The notes under the pieces were generated by a model that was not told the DNA's origin, ran no database searches, and saw only the letters and a list, made by a program, of their open reading frames with translations. Below, piece by piece: positions 55,355 through 64,000 of a DNA stretch of 64,000 bases. A program made the position numbers and the translations under genes. How positions within the stretch are numbered: position 1 is the first letter of the stretch; the number at the start of each line of letters is the position of its first letter. This stretch comes from DAISKN01 sp963716925 (GTDB lineage Bacteria > Acidobacteriota > Vicinamibacteria > Marinacidobacterales > SMYC01): positions 1-64,000 of the forward strand of contig CAVQUX010000015.1 of NCBI GenBank assembly GCA_963716925.1, written 5' to 3'.

Positions 55355-56245
55355 TCAAGCCTTGGGGTGCGACTTCTCGTACACTTCGAGAAGCCTCTTC
55401 GTCGAGAGCTGGGTGTACTTCTGCGTCGTCGACAGGCTCTCGTGTCCCAGGAGCTCCTGGATGGCGCGCAGATCGCAGCCATGCTCGAGGAGATGGGTGG
55501 CGAAGGCGTGCCTGAGGCTATGGGGCGAGAGGCCGGAACGAAGCGCCGTGAGCTTCAGGTAGCGATCCATCAGACGCCGCACGCTTCGGGCCGTGAGCCG
55601 TCCCCCGCGGTGGTTCAGAAAGAGCGCATCGGTGCCTTCGCCGAGGGCCACGAGCTCCCGCCGATCGCGGAGGTAGCTCGAGAGCGCTTCCTCCGCCGGC
55701 TCACCGAAAGGAACGATGCGCTCCTTGTTGCCTTTCCCCAGGACCCGGAGGAGGCGGGAGTCGAGGTCGCAGGTCGAGACATCGAGAGACGTGAGCTCGC
55801 CGATGCGGATTCCGGCGGCATAGAGGAGCTCGAGCATCGCCCGGTCCCGCCGCCCCAGCGGGGTAGAGGCGTCGGGCGCCTCGAGGAGCCGCTCCACTTC
55901 GCTCTCCTCGATTCGCGGCGGGAGCTTCCGATCGAGCCTCGGGGTCGAGACCAGCCGCGCGGGATTCTTGGCGAGAGTTCCCTCGCGCACCAGGAACCGG
56001 AAGAAAGTACGGAGGGCGGCGAGCTTCCGGGCGACGGAGGCCCGCGCGAGCCCTACCTGATGGAGACGGGCGAGGAACGAGCGAATGGCGAGGACGTCCA
56101 CGGAAGAGGGCTGCGCGATTCCGAGCTCCTCCTCGAGAAAGACCTGGAACTGGGTGAGGTCGGATTCATAGCTCGAAAGGGTGTTCGGCGAGAGACCTCG
56201 GCGATGCTTCAGGTCGTCGAGAAAGGCGCGAATCGCACGGCGCAT
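55355..56245 (-). CDS. xerC: Tyrosine recombinase XerC
   Basis: 296 residues, normal XerC/D length. The N-terminal SAM-like domain (LSPNTLSSYESDLTQFQVFL) is followed by the catalytic domain with Arg in AAGIRIGELTSLD, Lys in GKGNKERIVPF, HxxR in SPHSLRHAFATHLLEHG, His in LGHESLSTTQKYTQ and the tyrosine nucleophile there. It resolves chromosome dimers at dif. It sits in the common order dprA-topA-trmFO-xerC; the SRPBCC gene ends one base before its start. Confidence 0.93.
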   Translation of the reverse strand: MRRAIRAFLDDLKHRRGLSPNTLSSYESDLTQFQVFLEEELGIAQPSSVDVLAIRSFLARLHQVGLARASVARKLAALRTFFRFLVREGTLAKNPARLVSTPRLDRKLPPRIEESEVERLLEAPDASTPLGRRDRAMLELLYAAGIRIGELTSLDVSTCDLDSRLLRVLGKGNKERIVPFGEPAEEALSSYLRDRRELVALGEGTDALFLNHRGGRLTARSVRRLMDRYLKLTALRSGLSPHSLRHAFATHLLEHGCDLRAIQELLGHESLSTTQKYTQLSTKRLLEVYEKSHPKA

Positions 56246-56737
56246 CTACTTTCGAGGCGGGACCTCGAGCTCGGTTCGGAGATAGTGCGCGATTTCCCCG
56301 ACGAACCGGTGGACCGAGGCCTCCGCGATACGGTGCCCCACGACGGCATCGACCACCGTGCCGAGCCAGCCGAGGGGCGGCTCGTAGTGGCCTGAGAAAT
56401 CGAGCTGGGTCTCGGTGGAAGTCAATGGATATACGGCGAGATCCGCTTTCATCAAGGGGAACAAGCCGGGGGCGCTCGCGGCTTTCCAGTCCACCCGCAG
56501 GCGGGTCAGGGCGCCGCCGGACGGGTCGCGCTCGACCTCCCGGACCGATACGTCGATCTCCTTCGCGAACTCGATTCCCGCGATTTCCACCCGGAGGGCG
56601 GAAGCTACCGAATGCGTCCGCCCCGCCGCCGCCCGGGTGGCGGAGCGAAACACGGCGAGCGCATCCTTCGCGAGCGCCGCACGGACGCGCTCGTAGGGAT
56701 AGTTCACGTAATCGAAGCTTCGGATCTCGCGACTCAT
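56246..56737 (-). CDS. SRPBCC-superfamily (START-like) protein
   Basis: 163 residues from the ATG at 56737, preceded by AGGAAGGAAAC. The pattern FDYVNYPYERVRAAL, VRVDWKAASAPGLFPLMKAD, LDFSGHYEPPLGWLG and a final long helix fits a helix-grip ligand-binding fold. No enzymatic residue can be named. It lies between trmFO and xerC on the same strand and is probably co-transcribed. Confidence 0.8.
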   Translation of the reverse strand: MSREIRSFDYVNYPYERVRAALAKDALAVFRSATRAAAGRTHSVASALRVEIAGIEFAKEIDVSVREVERDPSGGALTRLRVDWKAASAPGLFPLMKADLAVYPLTSTETQLDFSGHYEPPLGWLGTVVDAVVGHRIAEASVHRFVGEIAHYLRTELEVPPRK

Positions 56738-56861
56738 CGCCGTGTTTCCTTCCTGGGCCCGCTCCGCGAATCGTAACACAGCAGATTCGAGATTTTCGTG
56801 AGGACGGGCTCAGGTTCGACGGGTATCCGGATCGACAACCCTTTTCTCCAGGCGAAGCCGC

Positions 56862-57428
56862 TCAACGAGCGGTGACGCGGACGAACTCTTCGAGATCGAA
56901 GAGCGCCCGCTCGACCAGCCCCTGGTTTCGGGCCTTCTTGTTCGCAACCGGCGGGTCGAGAGGAGGCAGAAGACCGAAGGAGACGTTCGTCGGCTGATAG
57001 CTCTTCGCCTCCGCCTGCGTGATGTAGTGGCAAAGGGAGCCGAGCGCCGTGGTTCGCGTCGGTGCGAGCGTCTCTTCGCCGCGGGCGAGGCGGGCGGCGT
57101 TGATCCCGGCGATGATGCCGGAAGCGGCGGACTCCGTGTATCCCTCGACTCCGGAGATCTGTCCGGCGAAGAAGAGGCTCTCGCGCGCTCGCGTCTGAAA
57201 CGTCGGCCTCAAGACCGTGGGGGAGTTGATGTAGGTGTTGCGGTGGATCATGCCGTAGCGGGAGAACTCCGCGTTCTCGAGTCCGGGGATGAGTCGCAGG
57301 ATCCGCTTCTGCTCTCCCCACTTCAGCTGGTTCTGGAAGCCGACGAGGTTGTAGAGCGTCGCCGCGAGGTTGTCCTGCCGGAGCTGGACGCAGGCGTAAG
57401 GCTCGCGCCCGGTTCGTGGATCGGCGAA
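56862..57428 (-). CDS. trmFO: trmFO, C-terminal part (after frameshifts)
   Basis: After two single-base shifts within about 20 bases (57446-57451 in GGGCCC, and 57428-57430 in CCTTC), the methyltransferase reads ADPRTGREPYACVQLRQDNL, then FQNQLKWGEQKRILRLIPGL, GMIHRNTYINSPTVLRPT and LFFAGQISGVEGYTESAASG, all typical of TrmFO, and ends at 56862. The two parts total about 435 residues, the normal family length, so nothing but the shifts is wrong. Confidence 0.8.
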   Translation of the reverse strand, partial: FADPRTGREPYACVQLRQDNLAATLYNLVGFQNQLKWGEQKRILRLIPGLENAEFSRYGMIHRNTYINSPTVLRPTFQTRARESLFFAGQISGVEGYTESAASGIIAGINAARLARGEETLAPTRTTALGSLCHYITQAEAKSYQPTNVSFGLLPPLDPPVANKKARNQGLVERALFDLEEFVRVTAR

Positions 57429-57446
57429 GGCCGACGGGCTTCATCG

Positions 57447-58174
57447 GGCCCGAAGCGGAGCGTGTCGACTCCTCGGGCGGCCATCACCTCGATCGGAAGA
57501 CAGCCCTCGAAGTAGAGGGCGTTGTCGATGGCGTTCAGGTCCACGGTCGCCGCCGAGAGCAGGGCCTCGTGGAATCGGAGGTACTCCTCGCGGCTCAGAG
57601 GACAGTTGACGTAGTCGTCGCCTCCCTTGCCGTAGCGGGACGCTCGAAACGCTTTCTCGAAGTCGACGCTCTCGACCTCGACCACCGGGCTCACGGCGTC
57701 GTAGAAGTAGAGGTAGTCGCTCCCGGTGAATTCGCGGATGGAATCGGAGAGCCGCTCCGAGGTCAGCGGACCGGAAGCGAGGATCACCATCGCCTCTTCA
57801 GGAATCTGCGCCACCTCTTCCTCCACCACGGTGACCCCCGGTGCCTCGCGGACCCATTCCGTCACGCGCCGGGAGAACGCCTCCCGATCGACGGCGAGCG
57901 CCTGGCCCGCGGGAACGCGGCTCGCGAGAGCGGCCTCAATCGTGAGCGAGCCGAGACGGCGCATCTCCTCCTTCAAGAGCCCATGAGCGTTCGTGAGCGA
58001 ATCCGAGCGGAGGGAGTTGCTGCAGACGAGCTCCGCGAAGAGGGGAGTCTTGTGCACCGGCGTCTGCTTCGAGGGGCGCATCTCGAAGAGGCGCACTTCC
58101 ACTCCGCGCCGGGAGAGCTGAAAAGCCGCCTCGGCGCCCGCGAGCCCGGCGCCGACGACGACGACTTCGCTCAA
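57447..58174 (-). CDS. trmFO: trmFO, N-terminal part (tRNA uracil-54 methyltransferase, folate/FAD type)
   Basis: Starts with TTG at 58174, overlapping the topA stop. VVVVGAGLAGAEAAFQLSRRG is the FAD-binding motif, FEMRPSKQTPVHKT and ELVCSNSLRSDSLTNAHG contain the catalytic cysteine region, and GPLTSERLSDSI and YFYDAVSPVVEVES follow. It methylates U54 of tRNA with methylene-tetrahydrofolate. The frame is lost near 57447 (see the C-terminal part). A working gene would need both shifts corrected. Confidence 0.88.
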
Positions 58175-58570
58175 GCCTGGGCGGGCGCGGGCTCGGCCAC
58201 GGCCTCGGCCTCCGGACTCCTACGGTAGCCGCAGCCCTCTTCGGTGCATGCGATGAACGTTCCGTCCCGCTTCGTCGACTTCTCGAAGAGGACCGGGTAG
58301 CCGCACTCGGGGCAGGGCTCGGGCACGGGCCGATACCAGCTGGTGAAGTCGCAGTTCGGATACTCGCTGCAGCCGAAGAACAGCTTTCCGCGGCGCGAGC
58401 GCCTCTCCACCACCTGGCCTTTGCAGTTGTCCTTGGGGCAGGACACGCCCACTTCCTTCTGCTTGATGTGCTTGCAGTCGGGATAGTTGCTGCAGGCGGT
58501 GAACTCCCCGTAGCGGCCATGCTTGATGACCAGCTGGTTCCCGCACTTCGGGCACTTCTCCTCGAGGAGT
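58171..58570 (-). CDS. topA: topA, C-terminal zinc-ribbon part (after a frameshift)
   Basis: From about 58570 the next frame continues topA: LLEEKCPKCGNQLVIKHGRY, then CKGQVVERRSRRGKLFFGC and CPECGYPVLFEKSTKRDGTF with a final CTEEGCGYRR. These are the third to fifth four-cysteine zinc ribbons. The Ala-Glu-Pro-rich tail ends at 58171 and overlaps the trmFO start. Confidence 0.85.
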
Positions 58571-60655
58571 CTGGTCGCGCTTGGTCTCGAGCGACCCGTC
58601 CTTGCCTCTCAGGATCCGCCGGGTGTTCTTGCAGTCGGGGTAGCCGGAGCAGGCGAGGAACTGTCCGTACCGGCCTTTCTTCAGCACCATCGGACGGCTG
58701 CACTTCTCGCAGGTCTCGTCCTGGAAGACGTCGGGGTCCGCGGACTCCTTGTCGGCGTAGTTCTGGATCTCACGGGTGTTCCGGCACTCGGGATAGCCGG
58801 AGCAGGCGAGGAAGTGGCCGAAGCGCCCCCACTTGATGACCATGGGTTTTCCGCACTTGTCGCAGACTTCCGAAGTCGGAATCTCCATCGCCTTGACGTT
58901 GGTCATCTTCTCGCGGGCTTCGATCAGGTCCTTGCTGAATTTCTGGTAGAAGCCGTCGATGGTGGTGAGGTAGTTGGCGCGGCCTTCCTCGATCTCGTCG
59001 AGCTGCTCCTCCATGCGCGCGGTGTACTCGATTTCCATGATGTCGGCGAAGCTGCCCATCAACAGGTCGGTCACCAGGAACCCGAGCTCGGTCGGAAGGA
59101 ACTTGCGATCCGCCTTGTGCACGTACTGCCGATCCACGAGTACCGAGAGGATGCTGGCGTAGGTCGAGGGCCGGCCGATGCCTTTCTCCTCGAGCTCCTT
59201 GACCAGCGAGGCCTCGGTGAAGCGCGGAGGAGGCTGGGTGAAGTGCTGCTCGGGCCGGATGGCGAGGAGCGCGAGCTTCTCGCCTTCGGTGAGCTGGGGA
59301 AGCTTCCCCGAGCCATCTTCCTTTTCCGCCTCGTCGCCGTCCTCGCTCGAGCCCGCCGCGGTCTCTTTCTTCTCCGGCTCCTCGTCGCGGCCCTCCTCGT
59401 AGAGCGCGAGGAAGCCGTTGAACTTGAGGACCGAGCCCCGGGCCCGGAGCAGGAACCGACCCGCCTCGATCTCGACGATGGTCTCGTCGAATACCGCGGG
59501 CGGCATCTGCGAGGCGACGAACCGGGTCCAGATCAGCCGGTAGAGCTTGAGCTCGTCCCGGTCGAGGAACGGAGCGACCGAGTCCGGATCCCGGAAGACG
59601 GAAGTCGGGCGGATCGCCTCGTGCGCGTCCTGGGCCCCCTTCTTGCTCTTGTAGAAGTTCGGCTTCTCGGGAAGCATCGCTTGCCCGTAGCGCTCGCCGA
59701 TGTAGCGCCGCACTTCGTCGATCGCCTCGTCGGCGATGCGGGTGGAGTCGGTGCGCATGTAGCTGATGAGACCGATCGGGCCCTCCTGGCCGAGCTCGAT
59801 GCCTTCGTAGAGGCGCTGGGCCACCATCATCGTGCGCTTCGCGGTGAAGCCGAGCTTCCGGGCGCCTTCCTGCTGGAGCTTGCTGGTGATGAAGGGCGGC
59901 ACCGGCCGGCGGCGCCTTTCCTTCGCGGTGATCTTCTTGACGGTGAACGGGAGGTTCTCGAGCTCGCTCACCACCGACTTCGCCGAGGCCTCGTCCTTGA
60001 GCTCGGCGTTCTCGCCGTCGATCTTGCTGAGCTTGGCCACGAACGCCGGAGGCTCGTTCCCCTGGACGTCGGCTTCGACCGACCAGTACTCCTCGGCCCG
60101 GAAGGCCTGGATCTCCCGCTCCCTTTCGCAGACGATGCGGAGCGCCACCGATTGCACCCGCCCGGCCGAGAGCCCCCGGCGGACCTTTTCCCAGAGAAGC
60201 GGGGAGATCTGGTATCCCACGAGCCGGTCCAGCACCCGGCGCGCCTGCTGCGCGTCGACCTTGTCCTGGTCGATCGCCCGGGGGTTCTTGATGGCGTCCT
60301 CGACGGCCTTCTTCGTGATCTCGTTGAAGAGCACCCTCTGGATCTTGCTGTCGCGGCCGCCCAGCTCTTCCGCGAGATGGAAGCTGATGGCTTCGCCCTC
60401 GCGATCCGGGTCGGGGGCGAGGAAGATCTGGTCCGCCTTCTTCGCTTCGCTCTTGAGCTCGGAGAGAACTTTCTTCTTCTTCGGGATCACCACGTAGTCG
60501 GGCTCGAAGCCGTGCTCGACGTCGACCCCGAGCTTGCTCTTGGGCAGATCGCGGACGTGTCCCATCGAGGCGCGCACCACGAAATTGCGGCCCAAGAACT
60601 TGTTTATCGTCTTCGCCTTCGCCGGCGACTCGACGATGACCAGTGATTTCGGCAT
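58571..60655 (-). CDS. topA: DNA topoisomerase I (N-terminal and catalytic part)
   Basis: The TOPRIM domain SLVIVESPAKAKTINKFLG is at the start, DPDREGEAISFHLAEELG carries the Mg-binding acids, and the nucleophilic tyrosine lies in GLISYMRTDSTRIADEAI near residue 305. KKGAQDAHEAIRPTSV follows, and the zinc ribbons begin at CDKCGKPMVIKWGRFGHFLA. One base too many in GACCAGACTCCTCGAG near 58570 breaks the frame; joined, the protein has about 828 residues. It relaxes negative supercoils. TopA is essential in most bacteria, which makes a sequence error more likely than a true mutation. Confidence 0.93.
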
Positions 60656-60722
60656 GGTGATAGTGTAGCGGAAGCAAACAGATGCGCCAACTCAACCGCC
60701 TTTCCGGGTACGGGCAGAAGAA

Positions 60723-60806
60723 GAACGCAAAGACGCAAAGGCGCAAAGGCGCAAAGAAGAAATGGAGATTGCTTTGAGTCCTTGCGTCCCTCGCGCCTTT
60801 GCGTTC
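60723..60806. repeat. Inverted repeat built from GCAAAG units
   Basis: The left arm (60723-60756) has four close copies of CGCAAAG(A/G) in tandem, and the right arm (60780-60806) is an imperfect inverted copy ending CGCCTTTGCGTTC. It lies alone between topA and dprA. Similar GCAAAG-type intergenic repeats occur in other bacterial genomes. Confidence 0.7.
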
Positions 60807-60837
60807 CTTCCCCTCTTCCCGCTGTCTGGCCATCGCT

Positions 60838-61902
60838 TCAATCGCGCTTCGCGTGATAGAGCCCGCCGGGGAGGCGGAGGACGCGGCCCGAAACCTCGAG
60901 CCGGGCGAGGGCCGCGAGCGTGCGGTCGATGGGAAGGGAGAGTTCGTCGAGAATGAAGTCGAGGTCGAGAGGGTCGTGCCGCGACCGCAGGAGAGCCACG
61001 ACGGCCTTCTCCTCCGCGTCGAGCTCGCCAAACGCCGGCCCCCGCCGTACGATCGCCCGGTGCTTCAACGCCTCGCGCACTTCTTCGCGGAGCTCCTCGA
61101 TGACGTCCTCCGCCCGGGTGACGAGCCGGGCGCCGTCCCGAAGGAGCGCGTGAACTCCCTCGCTTCCGGGTGAGCCGACGGGACCGGGCACGGCGAACAC
61201 CTCGCGGTTCTGATCGAGCGCGAGCCGCGCGGAAATGAGCGAGCCGCTCTTCGCCGCCGCTTCCACCACCAGCGTTCCCAGGGTGAGACCGGTGATGATG
61301 CGATTCCGTCTTGGAAAATTCCGCGCGTGGGGAGGCTCGTCGAGGGCGAACTCGGAGAGGACCGCGCCCCGCTCGGCGATTCGCTCCGCCAGCTTTCGGT
61401 GCTCGGGAGGATAGAGCTCGTCGAGCCCCGAGCCGAGGACGGCGAGGGTGCGGCCCGACGCTTCGAGGGCTCCCTCGTGCCCCGCGGCGTCGATTCCACG
61501 GGCGAGGCCGCTCACGATGGTGAGGCCGGATGAGGCCAGGTCCCTCGAGAGTCCGCGGGCGGTGTCGCGACCATAGGGAGTCGCGCGCCTGGAGCCCACG
61601 ACGGAGATCCCGAGCGCATCCTCGCGCAGAACCTCTCCCCGGACGGTCAGCGCGATCGGAGGATCGGGTATCGAGGCGAGGAGCGGCGGATAGTCGGGCT
61701 CGCCCAGAACCAGGAGGCGGTACCCTTGTCGTTCCATCCGCTCGAAAGCGGCTTCCGCCCGGGCTCCGAGCGGGCCTTCCGGCCGCAGGCCGAGCCTTCT
61801 CAGGGCCCCCGGGTAGCCCTCCGCTTCCTTCAATATAGCGAGGCGGTCGCGCAGAGGAATATGCTCCGCTTGTGCCAGAAGCCACGCGTGAAGCCGGGAC
61901 AT
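60838..61902 (-). CDS. dprA: DNA-processing protein A
   Basis: 354 residues from the ATG at 61902 (MSRLHAWLLAQ); the frame reaches 62040, but that extension is not DprA-like. A short N-terminal helical domain precedes the Rossmann-like core: ISVVGSRRATPYGRDTARGL, TIVSGLARGIDAAGHEGALE, AVLGSGLDELYPPEHRKLAE, PRRNRIITGLTLGTLVVEA and a C-terminal winged-helix region. It loads RecA on incoming single-stranded DNA during transformation. Convergence of dprA with topA and trmFO in this order is common. Confidence 0.95.
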   Translation of the reverse strand: MSRLHAWLLAQAEHIPLRDRLAILKEAEGYPGALRRLGLRPEGPLGARAEAAFERMERQGYRLLVLGEPDYPPLLASIPDPPIALTVRGEVLREDALGISVVGSRRATPYGRDTARGLSRDLASSGLTIVSGLARGIDAAGHEGALEASGRTLAVLGSGLDELYPPEHRKLAERIAERGAVLSEFALDEPPHARNFPRRNRIITGLTLGTLVVEAAAKSGSLISARLALDQNREVFAVPGPVGSPGSEGVHALLRDGARLVTRAEDVIEELREEVREALKHRAIVRRGPAFGELDAEEKAVVALLRSRHDPLDLDFILDELSLPIDRTLAALARLEVSGRVLRLPGGLYHAKRD

Positions 61903-62065
61903 ATCCGACGAGACGAGATCGGACGTTCTTTTCCTCCGCCCGAAGACTCCCTCTCCGGGTCGTTTTCGATGCTTGCACCCCTGGGGGGGGTGGGCTACCA
62001 TACGCAAGCCGCCGCCATCACTCAAGTGATGGAACCTCATTCGCGTTCATGGAGGAGAGGTAGGC

Positions 62066-62461
62066 TTGTCCTCTTCGAAAAGTCCTTTCGCAACGGCTTC
62101 TGCTCTCCTTGCCATCCTGCTCGCCTCGGGCGCTCTGGCCCAGGAGGAGAACGGTGAAAAACGCGCCGACGAGGCGAAGCAGCAGGTGGCCTTCGGTATC
62201 GAGGTGGCCCAGCTCGGACTCTGGAAGGAAGCGGTCTACCGCTGGTCCAGGGCCGTCGAGCTCGACCCCGACAGCGCCCGCGCCCGGAACAACCTGGCCG
62301 TGGCTCACGAGCAGATGGGGGAGTTCGACCAGGCGAACGAGCAGTACGAACGGGCTCTGGAGCTGGAGCCGAACAACATCTATATACGGCAGAACTATGA
62401 GCTGTTCCGGGAAGCCTATGAGCGAAAGAAGCGCACCGACCGCAGGTCGGGTTCGAACTGA
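62066..62461 (+). CDS. Secreted TPR protein
   Basis: 131 residues from TTG 62066, chosen because GGAGAGG lies 8 bases before it and no ATG is in frame. A signal peptide ends at GALAQ. The mature part holds two TPR units (AVYRWSRAVELDPDSARARN, ANEQYERALELEPNNIYIRQ), so about three helices pair up. A protein-binding role in the envelope is likely. Its 3' end overlaps the next gene by 44 bases. Confidence 0.82.
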   Translation: MSSSKSPFATASALLAILLASGALAQEENGEKRADEAKQQVAFGIEVAQLGLWKEAVYRWSRAVELDPDSARARNNLAVAHEQMGEFDQANEQYERALELEPNNIYIRQNYELFREAYERKKRTDRRSGSN

Positions 62462-63254
62462 GCGTCGCCTCGGAATAGTCACAGCGGGAGCGGGAGCGTT
62501 TCTTGTGGCGCTCGCGGGCGCCTGCACCAGCTATTACGAAGTCCCCATCGAAGTCCCCATCGCCGCGAAGCTCGACGTCGAAAAGTACAACCGGATCCTG
62601 GTCGCGGGCTTCGTAACCCAGACCAACGAGAACATCGATCTCGACGCGGAGACCGTCCGCCTTCTCAGAAACCAGCTCCGCACCCGGAGCAACCTCCAGG
62701 TCCTCGACGCCGACATCGAGCCCCTGGGCGACTTTTCCGAGAAGACCCTGGAGCAGAGCGGGATGCTCGACAAGTTCAAGGAGATCGAGAACAAGGCCAA
62801 GTCGGAGGGTGAGGAGCAGATCTCACGACAGGAATGGATCGACCTCGAGCAGGACAAGATCCTGGAGGACGAGGAGTTCTGGAAGGAGATCGGCGAGGAG
62901 TACCAGAACCCGTTGATCGTCACCGGCAAGCTCTCGTTCAGCTCCGAGTCGCGCTCGGGGCTGGTGCGCAACGATCGCTACACCCGCGACGCCTTCAATC
63001 GCCCCCAGCTGGTGCGCTCGAACACGTTTCAGGAACGGACGGGATACGTCCTCAACGTGGAGTTCTATTTCATCGACAGCGCCACCGGAGGCACCATTCA
63101 CCGCGAGCGGTTCACCGAGGAGGTCATCTACGGCCGGGACGAGCAGACCTCGGCCCTCTCCTCGTACTTCGAGCTCATGGACCGACTCCTGCCGAACTTC
63201 CTCAGCATCCTCTCGCCGCAGACGTTCCGGGGCACGAGGATTCTGTTGAAATGA
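62418..63254 (+). CDS. Outer-membrane-type lipoprotein, function unknown
   Basis: 278 residues from the ATG at 62418, overlapping the TPR gene. A basic N-terminus and hydrophobic helix lead to the lipobox LAGAC (about residue 36). The body resembles a nucleotide-independent alpha-beta domain (YNRILVAGFVTQTNENIDLD, LRNQLRTRSNLQVLDAD), with VTGKLSFSSESRSGLV and LNVEFYFIDSATGGTIHRER: the pattern of CsgG/LptE-like or DUF-type secretion lipoproteins. The name cannot be fixed. Probably acts with the neighbouring TPR protein and peptidase. Confidence 0.75.
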   Translation: MSERSAPTAGRVRTERRLGIVTAGAGAFLVALAGACTSYYEVPIEVPIAAKLDVEKYNRILVAGFVTQTNENIDLDAETVRLLRNQLRTRSNLQVLDADIEPLGDFSEKTLEQSGMLDKFKEIENKAKSEGEEQISRQEWIDLEQDKILEDEEFWKEIGEEYQNPLIVTGKLSFSSESRSGLVRNDRYTRDAFNRPQLVRSNTFQERTGYVLNVEFYFIDSATGGTIHRERFTEEVIYGRDEQTSALSSYFELMDRLLPNFLSILSPQTFRGTRILLK

Positions 63255-63338
63255 CGTGCTGAGCGCCCATAGCCTTTGCGACCCAGGCTCCCGCCGCCGA
63301 GCCAGAAGTCGCCGGACCAACGAGATGCGAGGTAATCG

Positions 63339-64000
63339 ATGAGGTTCATCAACCAGAGTCCAGCAACTCCCGCGGCCATCGCTTTCGCCGTGCTCGCGGC
63401 TCTCCCCGCCGCCGCTTTCGGACAGGCCTCCTTCGCTCCGTTCTACGGTAAGAACAAGGTCAAGTACGACAAGCACGACTGGCACGTCTACCGCTCGCCC
63501 CACTTCGAGGTCTACTACTATCCGGAGTTCGAGCAGGAGCTCGGGCGTCTCGTCAGCTACGCCGAGAGCGCCTACGAAAAAGTCTCGAACGACCTCAAGC
63601 ACGAGATCTCGTTCCCCATTCCCCTGATCCTCTACAAGACCTTCAGCGAGTTCGCCCAGACGAACCTGTTCCCCATCGAGATCCCCGAGGGCGTCGGCGC
63701 CTTCGCCGAGCCGTCGCGCGACCGGATGGTCCTTCCCATCGACTATCCTCCGGACGAGCTCCAGGAGCTCTTCATCCACGAGCTCACCCACATCTTCCAG
63801 TTCGACATCATTCCCCGCTCGCTGGTCCGGCGCTCCGTTCCCGTATGGATCGACGAGGGCATGGCGACCTACATGGAGGACGAGTGGGATCCACTGGATT
63901 CCATGGTCGTCCGGGACGCCGCGGTCACGGACCAGCTCCCGACGTTCGAAGCGCTCGACGTGGGGTTCGTGCGCGCCACCTACAGCTTCGGCTCGTCGAT
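63339..64000 (+). CDS. Secreted peptidase-MA-like zinc protein (truncated by the window)
   Basis: 220 residues are visible and the frame runs out of the window. A signal peptide ends near AFGQA. The zinc motif HELTHIFQFD (HExxH) follows IHELQELF-like acid-rich sequence, and WIDEGMATYMED supplies the third ligand (Glu) in the way of the peptidase MA clan. HVYRSPHFEVYYYPEFEQEL at the start is the family's usual opening. Homologues often continue with a TolB/WD40-like propeller, which would lie to the right. Exported and membrane-associated. Confidence 0.85.
   Translation, partial: MRFINQSPATPAAIAFAVLAALPAAAFGQASFAPFYGKNKVKYDKHDWHVYRSPHFEVYYYPEFEQELGRLVSYAESAYEKVSNDLKHEISFPIPLILYKTFSEFAQTNLFPIEIPEGVGAFAEPSRDRMVLPIDYPPDELQELFIHELTHIFQFDIIPRSLVRRSVPVWIDEGMATYMEDEWDPLDSMVVRDAAVTDQLPTFEALDVGFVRATYSFGSS

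Noticed and set aside
58523..60646. Long plus-strand open frame opposite topA
   Set aside because: High-GC antisense shadow; topA on the minus strand has all conserved motifs.

Overview
This 64 kb window comes from a high-GC, Gram-negative (two-membrane) bacterial chromosome. The evidence is outer-membrane barrels, PEP-CTERM sorting tails, Tat and Sec signal peptides, a lipoprotein and periplasmic multiheme cytochromes. PEP-CTERM proteins, a tail of a MacB/ADOP-type permease, giant Ig/YD-repeat surface proteins and many decayed accessory genes would fit Acidobacteriota or a similar lineage, but nothing here fixes the phylum (inference). It is chromosomal: serS, galU, nadE, xerC, trmFO, topA, dprA and three tRNAs are present. 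I saw no rRNA, CRISPR array, prophage or intact insertion sequence.

Region by region. 0.3-5.1 kb: three overlapping genes (YaiO-like barrel, HEAT protein, processive family-2 glycosyltransferase), a convergent PEP-CTERM protein and a frameshifted polysaccharide-deacetylase remnant; together they look like a partly decayed exopolysaccharide locus. 5.2-9.3 kb: an adenine/adenosine deaminase, a B12-binding radical SAM protein and a ruined ECF41-type sigma factor. 9.3-15.3 kb: a tight minus-strand operon of exported amidohydrolase, thioesterase, zinc-free-looking MDR reductase, acyl-CoA ligase and POT transporter. 15.6-17.6 kb: a flavin-type enzyme, DUF1428, and an ArsR/SRPBCC pair with an AT-rich repeat operator. 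17.8-25.1 kb: c-type cytochromes (a pentaheme protein, a cytochrome fused to a barrel-like domain, a SoxA-like monoheme protein), a Tat phosphoesterase and a vanadium-haloperoxidase/PAP2 enzyme. 25-35.2 kb: a secreted Ig/IPT/YD-repeat (RHS-type) island broken by several single-base frameshifts. 35.7-37.4 kb: porin plus PstS-like binding protein.

37.4-43.9 kb: tRNA-Gln, two tRNA-Ser, a MEMO1-family protein, serS, galU and a TPR protein apparently fused to a C-terminal Ser/Thr kinase. 43.9-48.8 kb: a complete NAD salvage operon (NrtR regulator, nicotinamidase-like protein, pncB, nadE) with overlapping or nearly overlapping genes. 48.9-52.8 kb: a beta-helix surface protein and a Tat-exported sulfite-oxidase-like molybdoenzyme. 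52.5-54.3 kb: a divergent ArsR regulator and a PLP dehydratase-ridA operon separated by a consensus promoter with a palindrome inside its spacer. 54.25-54.75 kb: a CYCXC-family protein whose frame crosses a UGA followed at once by a SECIS-like hairpin, so it is probably a selenoprotein; this is the most interesting item in the window. 54.8-61.9 kb: a minus-strand housekeeping run (CBS protein, xerC, SRPBCC, trmFO, topA, dprA). 62-64 kb: TPR protein, lipoprotein and a truncated secreted HExxH peptidase.

A recurring theme is single-base frameshifts, also in genes expected to be intact (topA, trmFO). Several lie in short homopolymers, so part of the breakage is probably sequence error rather than biology; the decayed accessory genes, which are also truncated, look like real pseudogenes.
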